Assembly (NCBI GenBank): GCA_905236325.1
Contig: CAJOPJ010000220.1
Location: forward strand, 1 to 6,304
From: an uncultured Selenomonadaceae bacterium
Lineage (GTDB): Bacteria; Bacillota; Negativicutes; Selenomonadales; Selenomonadaceae
Direction: 5' to 3'
Length of the DNA: 6,304 bases
The notes below the pieces were generated by a model. That model saw only the letters and a list, made by a program, of their open reading frames with translations. It had not been told where the DNA came from and did not search any database. A program made the translations under genes and the position numbers. Positions 1 to 5,512 of the stretch are shown piece by piece; position 1 is the first letter of the stretch; each line of letters starts with the position of its first letter.

Positions 1-4
1 AGGA
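1..4 (+). promoter_or_regulatory. Ribosome binding site of pyk (window edge)
   Basis: AGGA lies at the very first bases of the window, six bases before the ATG at 11. It is a partial Shine-Dalgarno match that supports this start. Anything further upstream, including the promoter, is outside the window. Confidence 0.6.
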
Positions 5-10
5 AATGTA

Positions 11-1423
11 ATGCTTAAAAAAACAAAAATTATCTGCACACAAGGACCGGCAACCGATGCTGAAGGCGTTATCGAAAAATTGATTGAAAACGGCATGAAC
101 TGCGCGAGATTCAATTTCTCACACGGCACACACGAAGAACACAAAAAGCGCATTGAGGCGGTCAAGGCGGCGGCTCTCAAAAAAGACAGAGTTATTTCAT
201 TGATTTTGGACACGAAAGGCCCTGAAATGCGTCTCGGCGAATTTGCAAACGGTGAAGTTCAACTTGTTGCAGGAAATAAATTTACTTTGACAAATGACGA
301 CGCGCCGGGCGACGAAACTCACGTTTCGGTAAGCCATAAACTTTTGTACACCGAAGTTAAGCCCGGCGACAAACTTTTGCTTAGCGACGGCTTGGTTGAA
401 CTTCAAGTTGAGGCTATCGAAGGCAAAGACATTGTCACAACAATTTTAAATTCCGGCAAGATGAGTACCAGAAAACGCGTTGCTGCGCCCGGCGTTGCAC
501 TTGGTTTGCCGCCAATTTCTGAACAGGACGAAGCTGATATTATCTTTGGTATTGAACAGGATATGGATTTTGTTGCGGCAAGTTTCATTCAACGCGCTGC
601 TGATGTTGAATCAATTCGCAAGCTGATTGCGCGTCACGGCGGTCACATGGAAATTATTCCTAAAATTGAAAACTTAGCCGGCGTTCAAAATATCGACGAC
701 ATTATTGCTGTTTCCGACGGCATTATGGTTGCGCGTGGCGATCTTGGCGTTGAAGTTCCTGCGGAAGATGTTCCTGTCATTCAGAAAGAAATTATCCGCA
801 AGTGCAATGAAGCCGGCAAGCCTGTCATTGTCGCAACGCAAATGCTTGAAAGTATGACAACAAATCCGCGTCCGACGCGTGCTGAAGTTTCTGATGTCGG
901 CAACGCAATTTTTGATGGTGCAGATGCAATTATGCTTAGCGGCGAAACTGCAAGCGGCAAATATCCTGTCGAAGCTGTTGCAACTATGAAACGCATTGCT
1001 AAGCGCATTGAAGAATCTTTGGCTTACAAGGAAATTTTTGAACAGAAAGGCGTTCATCACAAACATTCACAAACCGACGCTATCGCTCACGCAACTGTTC
1101 AAATTGCTTATGAACTTAGCGCAACTGCAATTTTCACGCCAACAAAATCCGGTTACACTACGCGCGTTGTTTCCAAATATCGTCCGCAAGCACCAATTAT
1201 TGCTTTTGCACCAAATCAACGCGTCGCAAGGCATTTAAATTTGCGCTGGGGTGTTTTTGTTATTCCTGGCGTTCCTGTCCTTAAGCCTGAAGAAATGACG
1301 CCCTATGTTACCGAAACTGCAACTAACTTCGGCTTTGTCAAGAAAGGCGATACTATCGTTATGACTTCCGGCATTAAGTATGGCGAAGGCGGCACAAGCT
1401 CAATCGAACTTTTGACAATTTAA
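11..1423 (+). CDS. pyk: Pyruvate kinase
   Basis: Cytoplasmic enzyme of the last glycolytic step, converting phosphoenolpyruvate and ADP to pyruvate and ATP. Visible family signatures in order: the RFNFSHG strand (residues 33-39; R33, N35, S37, H38), DTKGP (67-71) leading into the B domain (about 71-160), the catalytic IPKIEN block (K218, metal ligand E220), ARGDLG (D244, second metal ligand), ATQMLESM (T276) and the SGETA segment near 310. The C-terminal allosteric domain shows the TPTKSGYTTR phosphate-binding loop (377-386). At 470 residues it has the usual compact length and lacks the extra PEP-utilising-like C-terminal domain seen in Bacillus enzymes. Aligned by the SDGL motif, the position equivalent to rabbit muscle Glu117 is Lys117, the state associated with potassium-independent pyruvate kinases. 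The ATG at 11 follows AGGA. It converges on pfkA and ends just before a hairpin terminator. All catalytic residues I checked are present, so the identification is firm. Confidence 0.98.
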   Translation: MLKKTKIICTQGPATDAEGVIEKLIENGMNCARFNFSHGTHEEHKKRIEAVKAAALKKDRVISLILDTKGPEMRLGEFANGEVQLVAGNKFTLTNDDAPGDETHVSVSHKLLYTEVKPGDKLLLSDGLVELQVEAIEGKDIVTTILNSGKMSTRKRVAAPGVALGLPPISEQDEADIIFGIEQDMDFVAASFIQRAADVESIRKLIARHGGHMEIIPKIENLAGVQNIDDIIAVSDGIMVARGDLGVEVPAEDVPVIQKEIIRKCNEAGKPVIVATQMLESMTTNPRPTRAEVSDVGNAIFDGADAIMLSGETASGKYPVEAVATMKRIAKRIEESLAYKEIFEQKGVHHKHSQTDAIAHATVQIAYELSATAIFTPTKSGYTTRVVSKYRPQAPIIAFAPNQRVARHLNLRWGVFVIPGVPVLKPEEMTPYVTETATNFGFVKKGDTIVMTSGIKYGEGGTSSIELLTI

Positions 1424-1444
1424 GGCTGAATATTTTTTCAAAAT

Positions 1445-1478
1445 AAAAAAACCGCTCGACTTGAGCGGCTATTTTTTT
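1445..1478 (+). terminator. Rho-independent terminator after pyk, probably bidirectional
   Basis: CCGCTC (1452-1457) and GAGCGG (1463-1468) form a six-pair stem with a five-base loop. A seven-A run precedes it (1445-1451) and a seven-T run follows it shortly after (1472-1478). It starts 28 bases after the pyk stop. Because the A-run reads as a T-run on the other strand, it can also stop leftward transcripts. Confidence 0.88.
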
Positions 1479-1517
1479 ATTTTAAAAAGTACCTTAGCAA
1501 ATTTTTTCTACTTTAAT

Positions 1518-1550
1518 AAAAAAACCTCCGCGTGGAGGATTTTTATTTTT
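1518..1550 (-). terminator. Rho-independent terminator after pfkA, probably bidirectional
   Basis: CCTCC (1525-1529) and GGAGG (1534-1538) form a five-pair stem with a GCGT loop. On the minus strand the hairpin is followed by seven T (complement of 1524-1518), giving a good terminator about 39 bases past the pfkA stop. On the plus strand it is followed by broken T-runs (1540-1550), so it can back up the pyk terminator. Confidence 0.85.
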
Positions 1551-1566
1551 ATTTTTAAAATTCAAT

Positions 1567-1588
1567 TATTTCAAGACTATTTCAAGAC
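1567..1588. repeat. Tandem 11-base duplication across the pfkA stop codon
   Basis: TATTTCAAGAC occurs twice in direct succession (1567-1577 and 1578-1588) with no mismatch. The right-hand copy contains the last codons of pfkA up to the first two bases of its TAG, and the left-hand copy lies in the 3' untranslated part. It looks like a small slippage or duplication event at the gene end; no function is implied. Confidence 0.8.
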
Positions 1589-2542
1589 GCTTGCAAGTCT
1601 GACAAGTTCAGGATCGAGCGGCTTTTTATTATTTACCGAATCAAACAAATTGATTGAAACAACTTTGCCTTCGTCGAAACCGAAAACAACATTTGAAACG
1701 CCGCTAATTAAAGCTAAAGCTGCGCGTTCGCCAAGCATTGAGGCTTTAATTCTGTCTTCCATAGTTGGAGAGCCGCCGCGTTGAATATGACCTAAAATTG
1801 AAACGCGCGTATCAATTCCGGTTTTTTCTTGAACAACATTTTTTAAGCCAACGCCGCTACATGCGCCTTCAGCAACAACAATTATTGTGTAGCGGCGACC
1901 TTTCTTGTAGTCATCAACAATTTCGTGGCAAATATCATCCAAGTCGTACTTGACTTCCGGCACAATGATATATTCTGCGCCGCTTGCAATTCCGCTCATC
2001 ATAGCCAACCAGCCGCTGTTGCGCCCCATAACTTCGACAACAATAATTCGGCGGTGAGCTGAAGCTGTATCGCGCAGTTTGTTAATTGCATCAAGCGCAG
2101 TATTTGCCGCAGTATCACAGCCGATTGTGTAATCAGTTCCCCAGACATCATTATCAATTGTGCCTGGCAAGCCGACAATTGGAATACCGCCCATTTTTGA
2201 CAAAAGCGCACCGCCGGTTAAACTGCCGTCGCCGCCGATAATTACTAAGCCTTCAATGCCGTGACTTTGCAAATTTTTCAAGCCGAGTTTGCGACCTTCT
2301 TCAGTTTTAAATTCCTTACAACGCGCCGTACCTAAAAATGTTCCGCCGCGCTGAATTAAATCGCTGACACTTCTGGCTTCAAGTTCATAAATTTCATCAG
2401 CCAACATACCTTTGTAGCCGTTTTGTATTCCAAAAACTCTTACGCCTTCATAAAGCGCAGTTCTAACTACCGCACGCGCCGCCGCATTCATTCCGGGACT
2501 ATCGCCTCCGCTAGTCATTACCGCTATCGCTCCTGTTATCAT
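1577..2542 (-). CDS. pfkA: ATP-dependent 6-phosphofructokinase
   Basis: Cytoplasmic glycolytic enzyme that phosphorylates fructose 6-phosphate to fructose 1,6-bisphosphate; normally a homotetramer. Signatures in order: TSGGDSPGMNAA (10-21), the nucleotide loop GGDGS (103-107), PGTIDND (126-132, catalytic base D130), VEVMGRNSGW (169-178), VVAEGA (222-227) and GHIQRGGSP (251-259). The two positions that separate ATP from pyrophosphate enzymes are both glycine (G106 and G127), which fits ATP as phosphoryl donor. Length, 321 residues, is normal for the short bacterial PfkA group. The ATG at 2542 is preceded by GGGAGG at an eight-base gap, which fixes the start. The gene points at pyk, and its upstream side faces the divergent transporter operon. 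Its promoter is close (2574-2602), so it is probably transcribed alone. Confidence 0.98.
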   Translation of the reverse strand: MITGAIAVMTSGGDSPGMNAAARAVVRTALYEGVRVFGIQNGYKGMLADEIYELEARSVSDLIQRGGTFLGTARCKEFKTEEGRKLGLKNLQSHGIEGLVIIGGDGSLTGGALLSKMGGIPIVGLPGTIDNDVWGTDYTIGCDTAANTALDAINKLRDTASAHRRIIVVEVMGRNSGWLAMMSGIASGAEYIIVPEVKYDLDDICHEIVDDYKKGRRYTIIVVAEGACSGVGLKNVVQEKTGIDTRVSILGHIQRGGSPTMEDRIKASMLGERAALALISGVSNVVFGFDEGKVVSINLFDSVNNKKPLDPELVRLASVLK

Positions 2543-2550
2543 TGCCTATT

Positions 2551-2556
2551 CCTCCC
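2551..2556 (-). promoter_or_regulatory. Shine-Dalgarno of pfkA
   Basis: Read on the minus strand this is GGGAGG, separated from the ATG at 2542 by eight bases. It is the strongest ribosome binding site in the window and settles the pfkA start. Confidence 0.9.
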
Positions 2557-2573
2557 TTGCCGATTTGCCAATA

Positions 2574-2602
2574 ATTTTAAATTTTTTTCGTGCAGTTGTA
2601 AA
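2574..2602 (-). promoter_or_regulatory. Probable sigma-A-type promoter of pfkA
   Basis: On the minus strand TTTACA (2602-2597) and TAAAAT (2579-2574) are separated by exactly 17 bases; each hexamer matches five of six consensus positions. Initiation would fall near 2567, giving a leader of about 25 bases that contains the Shine-Dalgarno. This is pattern matching only. Confidence 0.65.
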
Positions 2603-2620
2603 GCACTTTTTAAACAACAG

Positions 2621-2653
2621 AACGCGCTAAATAAATAAATTTTTATTTGCGTT
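2621..2653. repeat. Imperfect inverted repeat between the divergent promoters
   Basis: AACGC (2621-2625) pairs with GCGTT (2649-2653), and AAATAAA (2629-2635) pairs with TTTATTT (2642-2648). That gives twelve pairs with a three-base GCT bulge and a six-base loop. The right arm covers the proposed -35 box of the transporter operon, so an operator role is possible. It is AT-rich without a T-run beyond the GC part, so I do not call it a terminator. Confidence 0.5.
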
Positions 2654-2674
2654 TTATAAACATTTTTTTATAAT
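2647..2674 (+). promoter_or_regulatory. Probable promoter of the MATE-GNAT-sensor operon
   Basis: A perfect TATAAT (2669-2674) has TTGCGT (2647-2652) sixteen bases upstream. The -35 keeps only the TTG, so the promoter may be weak or activator-dependent. Initiation near 2681 leaves roughly 22 bases before the ATG at 2703, and only about 10 before the GTG at 2691. Confidence 0.6.
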
Positions 2675-2702
2675 GTATTAGCTTTTAACTGTGGGTGTGT
2701 CA

Positions 2703-4484
2703 ATGGAAAACTTATCAGATAACGAACGACTTTTAAATAATTTGTTTAAAAAGCATGCGATTTCTACAGGACTTTCAATACTCGGTGCGCAGGCTTGTTT
2801 TGTGATAAATTCAATTTTGGCAGGTAAGTTTTTTGGCGGCGAAGGGCTTGCGATTATGAGCATTGTTTCGCCGATTTATTCAATTTATGCGGCGATTGGT
2901 GCGCTTTGCGGAATTGGCGGCTCAATTATAACTGCACATGCAATTGGTCGTAACGATTCCAATGAGGCTAATGAAACTTTTTCCTGCGCACTGATTTTTT
3001 GCGTTGGGATTTCTGCTGTATTTTCAATTTTTGCTTTGACGTTCAGTGAAAATTTTTTATACCTGCTTGGGGCAAATGAAAATAATTTGCCAATTGCACT
3101 GCACTATGCAACGATTTTTATTTTGGGCGGAGTTTTTATCGCACTTTTTTATATACCATATCACTTTTTGAAGTTGACAGGGCAACTGAAATTTTTAATA
3201 ACGCTGTTCGTTGGTATGGCGGTTGAAAATTTTGTACTGGATATAATTTTTTGCACTCTGCTTGGCTTAGGTATTGAATCTATCGCACTTGGCACAATTT
3301 TATCTGCGCTTATAACTGTTGTCATTGGGCTTTATATTTTGCGCAAAGATTTTAAATTTCTGCGCGTTAAAAATTTTGAAACTGTGCGCCAACTGTTCAG
3401 ATTTGGTTCACCTTCCGCGCTGAATCAAATTTCAAACTTCGTGCGCTTTGTTTTGTTGAATCACCTGCTTTTGTTTGTTGGAGGGCAAGTGGGCTTAATT
3501 GTTTTTTCGGTCGTCAAAGTTATTGAAAATCTTTCGACAATTATTTTGGCAGGAATTTCTCAAGCGACTTCGGCATTTGTCGGCGTATTTTTCACTGAAC
3601 GCGACAATACAAGCATTAGACAAATTGAACAATACGCGCACAAAGTTTGCTTTGAATTGATTTTAATTTTGGTTGTCGGTGTATGGATTTTTGCGCCGGA
3701 AATTGCCAATTTATTTGGTGTGGTTGAAGAAACTCCGGCACACATTCAAGTTGTAGATGGCGTGCGGATTTTTTCAATCAGCCTTTTGCCATCGGTGTTG
3801 TGTATGATTTTGACAAGTTATTATCAGTCAACAAAATTTACAAAACTGGCAAATATTATTACTTCATTTCGCGGCTTTATATTTCTGCTCATTCCTGCAT
3901 ATTTTCTTGCGCCGCGTTTTGGTATGAACATGATTTGGTGGTCATTTACAATTTCTGCGTTTGTTGCCCTGATAATGTCGCAGATAACTTTGCATTTAGA
4001 CAGGAAGGAAAATCAATCCAGAATTTTGCTTTTGGACTTGAAGGCGGAATCTGAAGGCAAATATATATCATTCACTGTTAAAGCCGAAACAGATTCAATT
4101 GTCAACGGCGTGAAAAATGTTGCTGACTTTTGTAAAAAAAACAATCTGACCGTCCAGGAAACAATGCTTGTACGCTTGGCGATTGAGGAAATGTTGATTG
4201 CGATAAAAGACCACGCATTTGGAGATAATCCGACCGAAACTATGGATATCAGGATTTTTGTGGACACGGCTACTATTGTTTTGCGTATTCGCACCGGCGG
4301 CAGATTATTTAATCCGCTGGCTTATTATAAAAGCATGGAAGAAAAAAATTTAATGGAATTTGCAATGACTGATGCGCTTGGAATTGCCATGATTAACAAA
4401 GTTGCGCGGGAAGTTCACTACCAATCGACTTTCGGTATAAATAATTTAACTATCGTCATTGACCGGAAAGAGGTTTTAGGATGA
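2703..4484 (+). CDS. MATE-family transporter fused to an RsbW-like ATPase domain
   Basis: Predicted inner-membrane protein of 593 residues. Residues 1-435 form a twelve-helix MATE (MepA/NorM-like) exporter, a family that uses sodium or proton gradients to expel cationic drugs or metabolites. Repeat one shows GGSIITAHAIGRND (72-85); repeat two shows the matching AGISQATSAFVG segment (283-294). A linker leads into a cytoplasmic domain at about 455-590 that looks like the SpoIIAB/RsbW branch of GHKL ATPases, with an N-box-like LAIEEMLIAIKDHAF (492-506), a G1-like RTGGRLFNP (530-538) and a G2-like DALGIAMI (557-564). The usual metal-binding Asn is Ala500, the G1 Asp is Thr531 and the first G2 glycine is Ala558, so ATP binding may be lost. 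Alternative starts in frame are GTG at 2691 and 2697; ATG 2703 is preferred because it leaves a leader, although no good Shine-Dalgarno is visible for any of them. The stop overlaps the next gene by four bases. The transported substrate cannot be inferred. Confidence 0.88.
   Translation: MENLSDNERLLNNLFKKHAISTGLSILGAQACFVINSILAGKFFGGEGLAIMSIVSPIYSIYAAIGALCGIGGSIITAHAIGRNDSNEANETFSCALIFCVGISAVFSIFALTFSENFLYLLGANENNLPIALHYATIFILGGVFIALFYIPYHFLKLTGQLKFLITLFVGMAVENFVLDIIFCTLLGLGIESIALGTILSALITVVIGLYILRKDFKFLRVKNFETVRQLFRFGSPSALNQISNFVRFVLLNHLLLFVGGQVGLIVFSVVKVIENLSTIILAGISQATSAFVGVFFTERDNTSIRQIEQYAHKVCFELILILVVGVWIFAPEIANLFGVVEETPAHIQVVDGVRIFSISLLPSVLCMILTSYYQSTKFTKLANIITSFRGFIFLLIPAYFLAPRFGMNMIWWSFTISAFVALIMSQITLHLDRKENQSRILLLDLKAESEGKYISFTVKAETDSIVNGVKNVADFCKKNNLTVQETMLVRLAIEEMLIAIKDHAFGDNPTETMDIRIFVDTATIVLRIRTGGRLFNPLAYYKSMEEKNLMEFAMTDALGIAMINKVAREVHYQSTFGINNLTIVIDRKEVLG
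4467..4473 (+). promoter_or_regulatory. Shine-Dalgarno of the GNAT gene inside the MATE fusion gene
   Basis: AAAGAGG ends seven bases before the ATG at 4481 and lies within the last codons of the preceding gene. Together with the ATGA overlap it indicates translational coupling. Confidence 0.7.
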
Positions 4485-5512
4485 AATTTATCGAACTACA
4501 AAATAAGGACGGCGACAAAATTTTAGTGCGCTTTAGAGAATTTACTATTAACGACGCGGCGGCAATTATAAATTTGATACGCGATGAGTACGGCGAAAGT
4601 TATCGAAAGCGTCAAATGTACGAACCAAACTACATTAAGGAACAATTTTTGCAAGATAAATTAAAAATGTATGTTGCCGAACTCGACAGCGGCGAAGTTG
4701 TCGCTACATTGGGCTTTAAACGCAATTTGCCGAAAGACCACTCAGGCATTTTGACAACCGGCGTTATCTTAAAAAAATATCGCGGCTACAAAATGTTCTT
4801 TCCAATGATTAGATATATTGCGGCGAAAATGCGCAAAATTAAAGACATTTCCTGCATAACTTGCATTTCGGTAATGTATCACGACATAACGCAAAGACTT
4901 TTCCTGCGACTTGGTTTTACGCCTGTTGCTTTTTATTGTTCGCTGACTTTGGCAAAAAATTTTCAACATTCCTACCAACGCACAGACGCTTCAAAATTAT
5001 CACTGGGTTTTATGATTCGCAAGCGCAATCAACATAATACGCTACCAATCTACATTGCTCCTGAACATTTTGACATAACTAAAAAAATTTATTCAGACCT
5101 GCGCGTCAAATGTGAAATTTTGACTGCAGGAACTGAATTAACCGGCGAAAGTGAAATTGACTTCACGCAGGACGATAAGCAAAAATCTTGCGAAATTGAA
5201 ATTATTTCTGCCGGCAAAGATTTAGTCGATAAAGTGCGTGAAATTCAAAATAAATTTACCGACGACTTCCAAACTTTCAACCTCAGATTAAATATCAGTC
5301 AACCGCAAGCAATAGCAGCTTATAATGCGCTGAAAAAAATTGGCTACTTTTTTACAGGATTTCATCCAATTTGCTTGAATTATGAAGTTATGATTTTACA
5401 CAATCCAATGAAGGTTGACTTAAATTTGGATAGTATGAAAATTGTTCCTGAGTTCGAACCGCTGAAAAATTACATTAAAAATTGTTACGAAAGCAGGTGT
5501 ATTATTGTTTAA
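4481..5512 (+). CDS. GNAT-fold acetyltransferase-like protein with extra C-terminal half
   Basis: Cytoplasmic protein of 343 residues with no signal peptide or membrane segment. Residues about 15-155 read as a GNAT domain: VRFREFTINDAAAI (16-29) as the first strand and helix, MYVAELDSGEVVATLGF (63-79) as the central hairpin, TTGVILKKYRGYKMFFPMI (92-110) as motif A, and DITQRLFLRLGFTPV (135-149) as the C-terminal motif B. GNAT enzymes move an acetyl group from acetyl-CoA to amines. The acetyl-CoA loop reads KYRGYK where (Q/R)xxGx(G/A) is usual, so activity is uncertain. Residues about 236-306 look like a second, reduced GNAT-like half (ALKKIGYFFTGFHP, 283-296), a tail I associate with proteins where GNAT is joined to an RsbW-like domain. 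The gene overlaps its upstream neighbour by four bases (ATGA) and its downstream neighbour by eight, with AAAGAGG at a seven-base gap. The acetylated substrate is unknown. Confidence 0.8.
   Translation: MKFIELQNKDGDKILVRFREFTINDAAAIINLIRDEYGESYRKRQMYEPNYIKEQFLQDKLKMYVAELDSGEVVATLGFKRNLPKDHSGILTTGVILKKYRGYKMFFPMIRYIAAKMRKIKDISCITCISVMYHDITQRLFLRLGFTPVAFYCSLTLAKNFQHSYQRTDASKLSLGFMIRKRNQHNTLPIYIAPEHFDITKKIYSDLRVKCEILTAGTELTGESEIDFTQDDKQKSCEIEIISAGKDLVDKVREIQNKFTDDFQTFNLRLNISQPQAIAAYNALKKIGYFFTGFHPICLNYEVMILHNPMKVDLNLDSMKIVPEFEPLKNYIKNCYESRCIIV
5492..5499 (+). promoter_or_regulatory. Shine-Dalgarno deciding the TTG start at 5505
   Basis: AGCAGGTG differs by one base from the AGGAGGTG core and ends five bases before the TTG at 5505. 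It lies inside the end of the GNAT gene and is the main reason for choosing this unusual start. Confidence 0.65.

Noticed and set aside
674..1066. 130-codon minus-strand reading frame inside pyk
   Set aside because: It lies wholly antisense to a firmly identified gene, is rich in Cys, Asn and Phe with no recognisable motif, and its existence follows from pyk codon bias.
1461..1784. 107-codon plus-strand reading frame from the pyk terminator into pfkA
   Set aside because: It begins inside a terminator hairpin, crosses two terminators and runs antisense to pfkA; no ribosome binding site or family signature.
2596..2617. Possible Rex (redox regulator) operator TTGT-N14-ACAA near pfkA
   Set aside because: Rex sites have a tighter spacing (about ten bases between TTGT and ACAA) with matching inner bases; here the spacing is fourteen and the core is asymmetric.
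2691..2702. Longer N-terminus of the transporter from GTG at 2691
   Set aside because: It would leave only about ten bases after the predicted start of transcription and adds four residues without a ribosome binding site; ATG 2703 is more likely, though not proven.
4430..4490. Possibility that the MATE-RsbW-like and GNAT genes are one frameshifted gene
   Set aside because: The GNAT frame has its own ATG, a suitably spaced AAAGAGG and a classic ATGA overlap, and both products end and begin at natural domain borders, so two coupled genes is the simpler reading.
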